Of a DNA stretch of 64,000 nt, positions 56,752 through 64,000 are shown piece by piece (the first letter of the stretch is position 1; the number at the start of each line of letters is the position of its first letter). A model generated the notes under the pieces. That model was not told where the DNA came from and searched no databases. It saw only the letters and a list, made by a program, of their open reading frames with translations. Source of the stretch: Acetobacter conturbans (GTDB taxonomy: Bacteria; Pseudomonadota; Alphaproteobacteria; Acetobacterales; Acetobacteraceae); NCBI RefSeq assembly GCF_011516755.1, contig NZ_WOSY01000003.1, positions 186,001 through 250,000 on the forward strand, in the 5' to 3' direction. Position numbers and translations under genes: made by a program.

Positions 56752-57404
56752 TGGACACCAGTAATCGCGTTCTGCGCACAAAGTTTGGCGATCGTCTGCT
56801 TCACTGGACGATGGTGGCCTGTTTCTTCCTTGTCGCCATGTCCGGGCTTTCGTGGTTTTTCCCCAGCCTGCACTGGCTGGGCAGCGTGCTTGGGCCGCCG
56901 CAACTGGCACGTCTCCTGCATCCCTTCCTCGGGATCGTGGTTTTCCTCCTGCTGATGTGCATGTTCGTGCGCTTCGTGCATCACAACATGCCGGTGCGGA
57001 CGGATGGCATCTGGTTCCGTCACATCGTCGATGTGCTGATGAATCGTCATGGTGAAAATCTGCGTATCGGCAAATACAACGCCGGACAGAAAATCCTGTT
57101 CTGGGGCATCATGTCACTGATCAGCGCGCTGTTCGTCACGGGTCTGGTGATCTGGCGTGCCTATTTCGCCATGTATTTCCCAATCCCTGTTGTCCGGTTG
57201 GCGCTTCTTGCCCACTCGGCGGCCGCTCTGGCCCTGATTCTGCTGGTGCTCGGACATATCTACATGGGGATCTGGGTCCGCGGGTCGATTGGCGGCATGG
57301 TGACAGGCTATGTCTCCCGGGCATGGGCACGGCAGCATCATGACCGGTGGTATGATGAGGAAGTTGTGCCTGAGGAAACGCCCTCTGCAAAACGGCGCTC
57401 CTGA
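56751..57404 (+). CDS. fdnI: formate dehydrogenase gamma subunit, cytochrome b556
   Basis: A 217-residue integral membrane protein with four helices that passes electrons to ubiquinone through two b haems. DRLLHWTMVACFFLVAMSG, the long LARLLHPFLGIVVFLLLM segment and LAHSAAALALILLVLGHIYMG hold the haem-ligand His residues expected in the family. It overlaps fdnH upstream and fdhE downstream by one base each. Confidence 0.93.
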   Translation: MDTSNRVLRTKFGDRLLHWTMVACFFLVAMSGLSWFFPSLHWLGSVLGPPQLARLLHPFLGIVVFLLLMCMFVRFVHHNMPVRTDGIWFRHIVDVLMNRHGENLRIGKYNAGQKILFWGIMSLISALFVTGLVIWRAYFAMYFPIPVVRLALLAHSAAALALILLVLGHIYMGIWVRGSIGGMVTGYVSRAWARQHHDRWYDEEVVPEETPSAKRRS

Positions 57405-58324
57405 TGCGGCGTGAATCCGACATCGTTCCGCTGGACAAGCGGACCCCCGGCGTTCCGACGATCGAGCCGCTTATCTTTCCGGTTCTGGATGCGCTCTATG
57501 CCCGACGGGAAAAGCGCCTGAACGAGTGCGCAACGACAGAAGGAGAAGATGAGGGAGCCTATTTCCGCTTCCTCTCCGGTCTTGTCGGAACGCAACGGAA
57601 CATTCTGGCGAACAATCCGGTCAGCGAGCAGGATGCTGTCGCCATCTGCAAGATGATGGAAAGCGGCTACGATCATCCGGAATTGGAAAGCCGTCTGCGG
57701 GAGATCGCTGGCTGGCAGAATGCCTATGATGCGCTGGTGCAGGCAGGAGCGGCGGACCTGCCGGAAGCGGCCTGTGCTGCACTGAAAAATGCTGGGCAGG
57801 ACCGGGAAAGTCTCAGCATTCAGGCCGCCCATCTCCTGCGTGGCGATTACGGACAGGTCGATGCCGGTGTGGCCGTGGTGCTGTGGGCAGCCCTGTCCCT
57901 GTGCTGGGCGCAGGCTGTGGCTTCCTCCCAGTCCGAAACAGGCAGACAGACTGGCGCACAGGCGACGCTCTGCCCCTGTTGCGGCGCTCCTCCTGTCGCC
58001 AGCCTCGTCCTCGGCGGAGATCGGGAAGGATTGCGCTATTTGCAGTGCAGTCTTTGTGAAACACGCTGGCACAGGGTTCGGGGCGTGTGCGTGGAGTGCG
58101 GCGCGTCAGGTCGTCTGGAACACTGGTCTCTGGACGATGTGAAGGCGCCCATACAGATTGAAACCTGCGGAGACTGCAAAACATATATCAAGGTTTTCCG
58201 CCTTGATTATGATCCGCATCTCGAAGCTGCGGCTGACGATCTGGGCAGTTTGACTCTGGACGCCGCGCTGGAGCAGGAAGGCTTTACACGCATCGCACTG
58301 AATCCTTTTTCCTTCCCCGCATGA
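57404..58324 (+). CDS. fdhE: formate dehydrogenase accessory protein FdhE
   Basis: A 306-residue cytoplasmic rubredoxin-like maturation factor for respiratory formate dehydrogenases. The N-terminal half is helical; the C-terminal half has two CxxC pairs, CPCCGAPP and CSLCETRWHRVRGVCVECG, plus CGDCKTY, as in known FdhE proteins. It lies inside the fdn operon, overlapping fdnI and moeA (ATGA). Confidence 0.93.
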   Translation: MRRESDIVPLDKRTPGVPTIEPLIFPVLDALYARREKRLNECATTEGEDEGAYFRFLSGLVGTQRNILANNPVSEQDAVAICKMMESGYDHPELESRLREIAGWQNAYDALVQAGAADLPEAACAALKNAGQDRESLSIQAAHLLRGDYGQVDAGVAVVLWAALSLCWAQAVASSQSETGRQTGAQATLCPCCGAPPVASLVLGGDREGLRYLQCSLCETRWHRVRGVCVECGASGRLEHWSLDDVKAPIQIETCGDCKTYIKVFRLDYDPHLEAAADDLGSLTLDAALEQEGFTRIALNPFSFPA

Positions 58325-59586
58325 GCGACTGCCTGGTCCGGACTCCAGTGAGCGACAGAAGTAACCCAGCCGATCTCCTCCTCGAAATGGTCGATTACGA
58401 TACGGCGCAGGCACTCCTGTCCGCCGCTCTTCGGGAACTGCCGTCGGTGGAGGCTGAACATATCCCCCTCGCGCTCTCCTGCGGTCGCATTCTGGCCGAG
58501 GATGTGCGGGCTGTGGCCTGTCGCCCGGAAACCGATATCTCCGCGATGGATGGATATGCTTTTCGCTGTGCGGATATGGATCTGTCCGGACAGAAAGGAC
58601 TGCCGCTTTCCGGGTGTGTCGCGGCGGGCGACAGTCCGGAGCCTTTGCGGGACGGCACAGCCTGCGTCATTCTGACCGGCGCACGCATTCCAGCCGGTGC
58701 GGATTGTGTGGTCGCCCGCGAGCGTGTGGTGGTGGCACATGACCGTGTGCATCTGACGAACCAGACTCCCGTTACCGGACTGAACATTCGTCGCAAGGGA
58801 GAAGAGTTCCTCTCTGGCACGCCGCTGCTCCCACGTGGACAGGCACTGGACTGGCGGCACATGGCGCTTCTCGCCAGTCAGGGCATGACTCACGTTGCGG
58901 TTTCTCGCCCGATCCGCGTTGCCGTGCTGGCCAATGGCGCGGAATTTGACTGTCACGCTGCCGATGCCCGCACAGAACTGAACACGCTCATGCTGAGTGC
59001 GATGCTACAAAGCGAGAGCATTCGTGTCCGGTCGCGCGTGGCCGCCACAGACAGCCCGGACGAGCTGGGCGAGGCTCTCCGTGAATGTATCGAGCACTCC
59101 GATGTAGTGGTGACCACCGGAGGCATCTCGGTCGGGCAGACGGATCATGTCCTGCCCGTTCTGACCCGCATGGGGGCCACATGCCTGTTCCGGCGGGTCA
59201 GGATGCGGCCCGGCAAACCCGTGACCGTCATGCGGCTTGGACGGAAAATCATCTTCTGCCTTCCCGGAAATCCCGGAGCGGCGGCCCTGTGCGCCCAGCT
59301 TTTCGTCATGCCGTTTCTGCGGGCCTTCACTGGCCTGCCACCGCACCGCGAGAACCGACTGGCGGGACGAAGCGCGTTCGCATTCACACCGACCACCGAT
59401 GCCACCAGCTTTTTACCGGTGGCTCATACGGAGGAAGAGGGGGAAATCCGGTTTTCCCTGATCCCGTCAGTGGGAGCGTCGGATGTGCGGTGCCTGACGC
59501 GCGCGACGGCCCTGCTGAGAGTGGACGCGGGTGAGAGCGTGGATATCGGCAGCTATTGCCGTGCGGTGCCTTTTACGGACCTTTGA
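58321..59586 (+). CDS. moeA: molybdopterin molybdenumtransferase
   Basis: Inserts molybdate into adenylylated molybdopterin. The 421-residue protein has SVEAEHIPLALSCGRILAEDV near the N-terminus, TDISAMDGYAFR with the conserved DxSAMDGYA motif, the MPT-binding VTTGGISVGQTDHV (TGG..SxG.D) and FCLPGNPGAA in domain III. The first 22 residues before MVDYDTAQ are probably extra, so a start at 58387 is possible. Last gene of fdnGHI-fdhE-moeA. Confidence 0.93.
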   Translation: MSDCLVRTPVSDRSNPADLLLEMVDYDTAQALLSAALRELPSVEAEHIPLALSCGRILAEDVRAVACRPETDISAMDGYAFRCADMDLSGQKGLPLSGCVAAGDSPEPLRDGTACVILTGARIPAGADCVVARERVVVAHDRVHLTNQTPVTGLNIRRKGEEFLSGTPLLPRGQALDWRHMALLASQGMTHVAVSRPIRVAVLANGAEFDCHAADARTELNTLMLSAMLQSESIRVRSRVAATDSPDELGEALRECIEHSDVVVTTGGISVGQTDHVLPVLTRMGATCLFRRVRMRPGKPVTVMRLGRKIIFCLPGNPGAAALCAQLFVMPFLRAFTGLPPHRENRLAGRSAFAFTPTTDATSFLPVAHTEEEGEIRFSLIPSVGASDVRCLTRATALLRVDAGESVDIGSYCRAVPFTDL

Positions 59587-60133
59587 CAGAAGTTTTTCGT
59601 GTGTCCTGAAACTGCATTCTCGACGGGCATGGAGGCAAGTTTTACGAAGGACATGTGGTCTGGTTTATCAGGCACTTGCTGGCACCTCTGAACGCAGACC
59701 CGAACGTGCCCTCAGCCGATGCACGGGTCTTCCCGGCTTTTGAGATGTGACCGTCAGCTTCTCAGGAATGGCGAGGGCACGTTTGCGCGGCAGATACCGG
59801 TCCACGATCAGTTCGGAGAGGATGAGCCCGCCCGGGAGGAGAGCTGAATGTGTGCTGCCCTTGGGCCGGAGACGTTTCATCCCGGTGGGGTTCGGACGTT
59901 CCTGCGGGCCCGATCACCTTTTTCATCGTGGCCCACCGGGGATGGCCCTGCATCGCCGCATCCAGATCGAGCCGCATACTCTCGAACGCGTCGAGACCGT
60001 CCCGCGTGACCTCTTCGATCATCGCACCGATCAGCGGATCATCAACAGGGAGCCACAATAGAGAAGAGGCCGAGGTTTCCCCCGGCCCCATCGCTTTTTC
60101 CAGTGGATCACCACAACAGAACATCACAGGCTG
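59587..60133. other. region with possible decayed reading frames
   Basis: Two minus-strand frames, 59762-60127 and 59668-59880, each look protein-like in only one half: PVDDPLIGAMIEEVTRDGLD in the first and LILSELIVDRYLPRKRALA in the second. Together they could be one gene broken by a frameshift. No family recognised. The sequence is otherwise featureless. Confidence 0.3.
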
Positions 60134-60310
60134 TCAGCCCCCTTCTGCAAGAGCCTTTCTATCCCTTTCTGCAAGACCCTTTCTCTGTACTGCCCGAAGC
60201 TCCTCCAGAATCGCCAGTCTGCGTGGGCTCCACTCCTCTTTAGGCGTCAAAGAAACGCAGTCCTGTTCATCCCAGCGTTCCATCTGTTCCGGGGTCATTT
60301 CAAGTGTCAT
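60134..60310 (-). CDS. small hypothetical acidic/basic helical protein
   Basis: A 58-residue frame, MTLEMTPEQMERWDEQ onward, rich in charged residues and predicted fully helical. GGAG at 7 bases supports the ATG at 60310; the frame opens a little earlier at 60328. It may be followed on the same strand by the decayed frames at 59668-60127. The pattern of a short charged helical protein could suit an antitoxin or regulator, but nothing in the sequence proves it. Confidence 0.45.
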   Translation of the reverse strand: MTLEMTPEQMERWDEQDCVSLTPKEEWSPRRLAILEELRAVQRKGLAERDRKALAEGG

Positions 60311-60364
60311 TTTTCTTCTCCGATACAAGGCTTGGTTCGTGTTCCTTAATTTACAGCGTTATTT

Positions 60365-60892
60365 CTAAGCGACCACAAGCGGAAACGCATGCTGGCGGAT
60401 CGTGCGGGCCAGAGTGGCCGTATCATCCAGCCCCATGAAAACCACTCCTTCGCGGCGATCGGGAATAGTCGCACTGTCCGTCGCCACCATGATGATGGCA
60501 GGCGTATGAGGAAACAGGGGGCCCTTGCCTGTCGCGGGACGCCACACTTCCAGACAGGCAGGCACGGTCGCGTGAAAGCCTTCCACCAGTATCAGATCGA
60601 CCGGGCGCATGGCCCGCACCAGTTCGTGCAAAGCAGGGGGTGTTTTTGTTTCATGCTGAAGCACCCAGCGTTCAGGTGTAGCCAGCATGACTTCGGAGGC
60701 ACCATTCTGACGGTGCAGGAACGTATCCTTACCGGGCTTGTCCATGTCCACGCCGTGATGCGTGTGCTTTATGGTGGAGACACTCAGGCCCTGCTGGCGA
60801 AAAAACGGCAGAAGGCGTGTGATCAGATGGGTTTTTCCTGATCCGCTCCGTCCTGTGATACCAAAGACAGGCTGTGTGCGAGGATACGGCAT
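60365..60892 (-). CDS. mobB: molybdopterin-guanine dinucleotide biosynthesis adaptor MobB
   Basis: A 175-residue GTP-binding partner of MobA. The P-loop FGITGRSGSGKTHLITRL is near residue 10, followed by VSTIKHTHHGVDMDKPGKDT, LILVEGFH (Walker B-like) and a C-terminal helix. Divergent from mobA across 111 bases. Accessory to the formate dehydrogenase cofactor. Confidence 0.93.
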   Translation of the reverse strand: MPYPRTQPVFGITGRSGSGKTHLITRLLPFFRQQGLSVSTIKHTHHGVDMDKPGKDTFLHRQNGASEVMLATPERWVLQHETKTPPALHELVRAMRPVDLILVEGFHATVPACLEVWRPATGKGPLFPHTPAIIMVATDSATIPDRREGVVFMGLDDTATLARTIRQHAFPLVVA

Positions 60893-61003
60893 GGATGACG
60901 GGCCTCAATGCGATAAACCAACATGGCAACGACGTTGTAAAACTGCGGCCTGTTGAAAGCCAGTAGTGACAGGCCGCACTGTGACGAAACGGGATGAACG
61001 AAC

Positions 61004-61639
61004 ATGAAAGTTGCAGGGCTTGTGCTGGCCGGTGGACAGGCCAGCCGTATGCAGGGCCGGGACAAGGCCTTTCTCGACATCAACGGCACATCCTGCCTCG
61101 CTCTGGTCTTTTCCCGTCTGCGACAGGCATGTTCCGCTGTTGCGATCAGCGCCAATGGCGATGCGGCACGCTTCGCCGCGTGGGAATGTCCTGTCCTGCC
61201 TGATCGGCTGCACGATATGGGTCCGCTGGCCGGTCTGTTGAGCGGGCTGGAATGGGCGGAAGCCGAAGGATATGACGCGCTGATCAGTGTTCCCGTAGAT
61301 ACCCCGTTCATTCCGCGCGGTCTGGTGGCCGCTCTCCTCCCTGCCCCCAGCTATGCATGCTGGAGTGACCGGCCACACCCTCTGGTCGCGGCGTGGCCTG
61401 TTTCCTGTCGCCCTGTTCTGGCCGATCAACTCGGCAGAGCAAGTGGCGCAGCGCGAAAGGAGCAGACACGCGTTCGAACGCTGGCCAGAGCAATTGGCGC
61501 GCGAGCTATCGATTTCGCCGCCTTGTCCGACCACGATCCCTTCATGAACATCAACACACCGGAGGACCTTCTGCTGGCTCAGAACCACACCCCATGCGAG
61601 CTCCCTGCGCAGGTGGATAAGGATGCCGGTCATGTCTGA
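61004..61639 (+). CDS. mobA: molybdenum cofactor guanylyltransferase
   Basis: Joins GMP to Mo-MPT to make the MGD cofactor used by FdnG. The 211-residue protein has the nucleotidyltransferase loop GLVLAGGQASRMQGRDKAFLD, LPDRLHDMGPLAGLLSGL and ISVPVDTPFIPRGL, and ends with MNINTPEDL. Its last 17 bases overlap fdhD, so the two are coupled. Confidence 0.94.
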   Translation: MKVAGLVLAGGQASRMQGRDKAFLDINGTSCLALVFSRLRQACSAVAISANGDAARFAAWECPVLPDRLHDMGPLAGLLSGLEWAEAEGYDALISVPVDTPFIPRGLVAALLPAPSYACWSDRPHPLVAAWPVSCRPVLADQLGRASGAARKEQTRVRTLARAIGARAIDFAALSDHDPFMNINTPEDLLLAQNHTPCELPAQVDKDAGHV

Positions 61640-62468
61640 GGAAACGATTTTTCCTGTCGCACAAACATACGATACCGAACGGGTTAACTGGGTGAATGAC
61701 AGTCTGGAGGCACCTGTCGAGCGCGCCTCTGACTCCCTTGTGGTCGCCGATGAAGTGCCGCTTTCGCTGTTCTATGATGGGCTGGACTATGCCGTCATGA
61801 TGGTCACACCGCATGACGTCGATGATTTTGTAACAGGTTTTTCCTTTACGGAGGGCATCGTTTCCTCTCCGTCCGATCTGCGTCAGATAACCGTGACGGC
61901 GACTTCAGACGGTCTGCGCGCCGATATTCTCACCGGCCCTGAAGCGCTGCGCACCGTTCTGTCCCGCAGTCGCCGTCCCATAGCAGGCCGTACGGGATGC
62001 GGCATCTGTGGAACGGACGCGGCCAGCATCATGGAACGTGGTGAAGGACGTGTCAGAGGACGGGAACCCGAACCACATTCCATCCGCCACGCTCTGGAAA
62101 ACCTGCGCGATCATCAGACACTGAACAAAGGGGTCGGGATGCTGCATGCGGCAGCATGGTGTCGCCCCGACGGACATATCCTGCATGTGCGGGAGGATGT
62201 GGGCCGCCATAATGCGCTGGACAAGCTGATCGGCCTCGGGTTGCGCAAACAGGTTGATTTTACTGAAGGGTTTTGTCTGCTGACGTGCCGCTGCTCCTAC
62301 GAAATGGCGGCAAAGGCCATAACGGCGGGCATGAGCGCGGTGATCGCCCTTTCCTCCCCCACGGCCCTCGCCATTCGGATCGCGCGGGAAGCGGGGCTGG
62401 TTCTGGTGGCCCCCGCCCGCTCAACCGGTCTGCACGTTGTGTCTCCTGCCCCTGTGACTGAAGTTTAG
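61623..62468 (+). CDS. fdhD: formate dehydrogenase accessory sulfurtransferase FdhD
   Basis: Delivers sulfur from the cysteine desulfurase to the bis-MGD cofactor, needed for active formate dehydrogenase. The 281-residue protein has FVTGFSFTEGIV, the Cys pair in RTGCGICGTD (active-site CxxC loop), and REDVGRHNALDKLIG. A second in-frame ATG at 61632 is possible. No gene follows for about 480 bases. Confidence 0.94.
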   Translation: MPVMSEETIFPVAQTYDTERVNWVNDSLEAPVERASDSLVVADEVPLSLFYDGLDYAVMMVTPHDVDDFVTGFSFTEGIVSSPSDLRQITVTATSDGLRADILTGPEALRTVLSRSRRPIAGRTGCGICGTDAASIMERGEGRVRGREPEPHSIRHALENLRDHQTLNKGVGMLHAAAWCRPDGHILHVREDVGRHNALDKLIGLGLRKQVDFTEGFCLLTCRCSYEMAAKAITAGMSAVIALSSPTALAIRIAREAGLVLVAPARSTGLHVVSPAPVTEV

Positions 62469-62944
62469 TGTCTGAACAAAGATACGAGTGGTGGATCAAA
62501 ATTTTGCGGGGAGGCATAAGAGCATGCACGGACTGAATGTGAATCTGCCTGCATTTCTGATGATCCGATACAAACCATTCCCTCTCTCCTGATCGCAGGG
62601 CATGCGGGGAATTTCAAAAGCGCCTACATCCTCTTGTCCAGATTACACATCGCGATGGAACAGCAAGAGACCGGCAACCAAAGAATCTGGCAAAAACCAC
62701 TCTCGCGGAGAGCCTTCTTTCGATGAAAAACTGACCTCGAAAATATGAGCAGAACGCTTAATGAGGCACCCGGTGTCCTGCCAGCCGCTATAAGGCCGGA
62801 GCCCTCATCCCTTCGCGGCATAATCGGGGGCGCGCCAATCTTCATCTTCGGATTGGATGCGTAAGGGCCGCCCTGCATTATCAACGCTTTCCAACGTCAC
62901 TACCCTGAAGTAATATTTCGTAAAATTTTATCGAGGTACGGTAT
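62469..62944. other. intergenic region after fdhD
   Basis: No supported gene or strong structure in about 475 bases; a GAGG ribosome site for the next small gene lies at its end (62933-62936). Confidence 0.4.
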
Positions 62945-63082
62945 ATGAACAGATTACTGGCACTTACGCTTGTGTTGCTCCTTGCAGGATGTGGCATGGA
63001 GCATTCCGGCTGCCCTACCGATCTTCCGCAGGCACCAGACGATAACTCGGGCGTAAAATCTGCAATTCGCACCTGCAACTGA
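62945..63082 (+). CDS. small lipoprotein, 45 residues
   Basis: A short frame starting MNRLLALTLVLLLAGCGM: a lipoprotein signal with lipobox LLAGC, cleavage before Cys16, leaving a mature peptide of 30 residues with two further Cys (HSGCPTD and RTCN). GAGG sits 8 bases upstream of the ATG. Too short for a family call; likely anchored to the inner or outer membrane. The hairpin at 63104-63132 follows its stop and is shared with the convergent HdeA-like gene. Confidence 0.65.
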   Translation: MNRLLALTLVLLLAGCGMEHSGCPTDLPQAPDDNSGVKSAIRTCN

Positions 63083-63103
63083 ACAAGACAGCGACAAGCT
63101 CTC

Positions 63104-63132
63104 ACTCCCGATAGATTACCTCTGTCGGGAGT
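63104..63132. terminator. hairpin between convergent small genes
   Basis: ACTCCCGA and TCGGGAGT form a perfect 8-bp stem with a 13-base loop, placed exactly between two converging genes. No strong T run follows on either strand; a bidirectional terminator is likely. Confidence 0.55.
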
Positions 63133-63501
63133 CTACACGCCGCCTTTGCCATGTATCGGCGCGTTCTCGCTTTTTATCTTGTTCATCATTTCTGACAGTC
63201 GGCCATTATACGCCATCTTTACTTTAGAGACGGCGTTACTCACACTTTCCTTGGGAGCTTTCTCGCATTCATCGCGGATGGCTTTGGAGAGGCCTTTGGT
63301 CACTTCATCAGGAGAAAGGGATTCGGCCATTTTGTCGCCGGAATAATCATCGTGTTCGTCGTTCAGATATTCCATGCAGGTGGTATTCGTCGTCACCTTC
63401 CGCATCAGGTCCTTGTAATCACTGTCTTCTTCCTGTGCCAGTGCGGGACTTGAGCCAATGATGAAACACCCGATGGCGAGTATCGCTATCCTTCCACGCA
63501 T
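63133..63501 (-). CDS. exported HdeA-like protein
   Basis: A 122-residue protein with a signal peptide (RIAILAIGCFIIGSSPALA, cleavage before QEEDS). The mature part, about 100 residues, is helical and charged, with exactly two cysteines (Cys42 in TTCMEYL and Cys79 in RDECEKAPKESV) positioned as the disulfide pair of HdeA/HdeB acid-stress chaperones, and a C-terminal Lys-rich helix. HdeA binds unfolding proteins in acidified periplasm. The family call rests on architecture and the C-x3-L ... C-x3-P-x2-SV pattern, not on a search. Confidence 0.55.
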   Translation of the reverse strand: MRGRIAILAIGCFIIGSSPALAQEEDSDYKDLMRKVTTNTTCMEYLNDEHDDYSGDKMAESLSPDEVTKGLSKAIRDECEKAPKESVSNAVSKVKMAYNGRLSEMMNKIKSENAPIHGKGGV

Positions 63502-64000
63502 TGCATTTCCCTTTCCTCTCCACGCTCACGATCCATATCTCACCGCGAGAATGGCAACCATATTCCAAACGCATACATTTGGCACGGCGGCATTGGCCTC
63601 TCTCGCCTGCACAGCCTGCATGACATCACCTGAAACGAGCCACTTCATGCTCTGAACCTGCCGACCGAAAGCGATAAAAGTCGATCGCCTCCCAGGCAAA
63701 ATACGCCGTTTTCGGGACAAGCGATCAGCACGGGAGCGCCCGCACCTATGCTCGATAAATCAGAAGAGTTCCATGTAATGTGAGGGGACCATCGCTGATG
63801 GTCTTTCAGTATTGTGATCAGGAATGCTTTATTTTGCGCTCTGACCGCGCAAGGCATTATTTCACCGGAAATGTTCAGGAGTTTTCACCCGAAACGATCA
63901 CCCAAGAATGGGAATCCCAGCAGGAATTTTGAACTTTATACTGACAAGACAAGAGAAATTCTTTTTCGACTGAAAGCAGAAAATCGACAGCGACTTCTCA
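63502..64000. other. right-edge region without a supported gene
   Basis: Several short frames overlap on both strands, including a lipobox-like LASLACTACM in 63458-63655 without a good ribosome site. None is convincing. Confidence 0.35.

Noticed and set aside
55816..56910. 364-codon minus-strand frame opposite fdnH
   Set aside because: Antisense shadow; the plus strand encodes four cysteine cluster motifs.
62624..62884. 86-codon minus-strand frame between fdhD and the small lipoprotein
   Set aside because: No ribosome site or recognisable domain; Cys- and Arg-rich composition looks random.
63458..63655. Lipobox-like frame near the right edge
   Set aside because: The lipobox-like stretch is preceded by a polar segment and no good ribosome site, so it is not a convincing lipoprotein signal.

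Overview
The window looks like chromosomal DNA of an acetic acid bacterium or close relative (Acetobacteraceae, Alphaproteobacteria). The evidence is a high GC content, alphaproteobacterial versions of many proteins (complex I assembly-factor homologues NDUFAF6-like and NDUFAF7/MidA-like, UbiK, a COQ9-like protein, the FliL-FliM-DUF6468-MotE flagellar set), and redox genes typical of that lifestyle (aldehyde dehydrogenase beside NDH-2, a respiratory formate dehydrogenase). Genus cannot be fixed from the sequence alone. There is no rRNA, CRISPR array, prophage or intact transposase; two tRNA genes are present (Gln-TTG and Lys-TTT).

Layout. 0-8.3 kb: end of a 3-hydroxyisobutyrate-dehydrogenase-like gene, a short inverted-repeat element, a phytoene-synthase-like protein, Fe superoxide dismutase behind a dyad operator candidate, an odd thioredoxin-like protein, an RlmM-like methyltransferase coupled to a DUF423 protein, a DUF4142 lipoprotein, a 1.3 kb gene-poor stretch, two coupled hypothetical genes and PduO-type cobalamin adenosyltransferase. 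8.4-13.1 kb: a tightly overlapping minus-strand operon hldD-lgt-midA-pgeF-lipoprotein. 13.2-16.2 kb: ubiK, a ybjN-like gene, proC, a TetR/COQ9-like gene, tRNA-Gln and HU.

16.4-26.5 kb is the accessory part: a RgpF-like protein, an ATP-grasp protein, a double GT4 glycosyltransferase, a repetitive RTX-like surface protein, and a coiled-coil plus GT4-GT2 pair that looks like one frameshifted gene. I read it as a surface-protein/surface-glycan locus. 26.6-31.8 kb: a glycine cleavage operon gcvT-gcvH-gcvP with an XRE regulator at its end, headed by a tandem glycine riboswitch. 32.1-33.5 kb: speD-speE for spermidine. 33.6-35.1 kb is gene-poor and holds a second copy of the inverted-repeat element next to a 9-bp tandem repeat.

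35.1-38.7 kb: aldehyde dehydrogenase, type II NADH dehydrogenase and a TetR regulator. 38.8-44.5 kb: flagellar genes fliL-fliM-DUF6468-motE followed by a large TPR protein. 44.8-48.9 kb: tRNA-Lys, a cyclophilin, coaD and gyrA. 49.0-52.2 kb: a methyltransferase-like protein, MdaB-like quinone reductase, an SRPBCC protein and an IclR regulator that seems to start at ATT. 52.7-62.5 kb: a complete respiratory formate dehydrogenase module (fdnGHI, fdhE, moeA, mobB, mobA, fdhD), with cysteine in place of selenocysteine in the catalytic subunit. The right edge carries a 45-residue lipoprotein and a secreted two-cysteine protein resembling HdeA acid-stress chaperones.

No single wholly new system is proven. 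The best candidates for follow-up are the RTX/glycosyltransferase locus, the short mobile-like repeat pair, the HdeA-like protein and several unassigned operator-like dyads.
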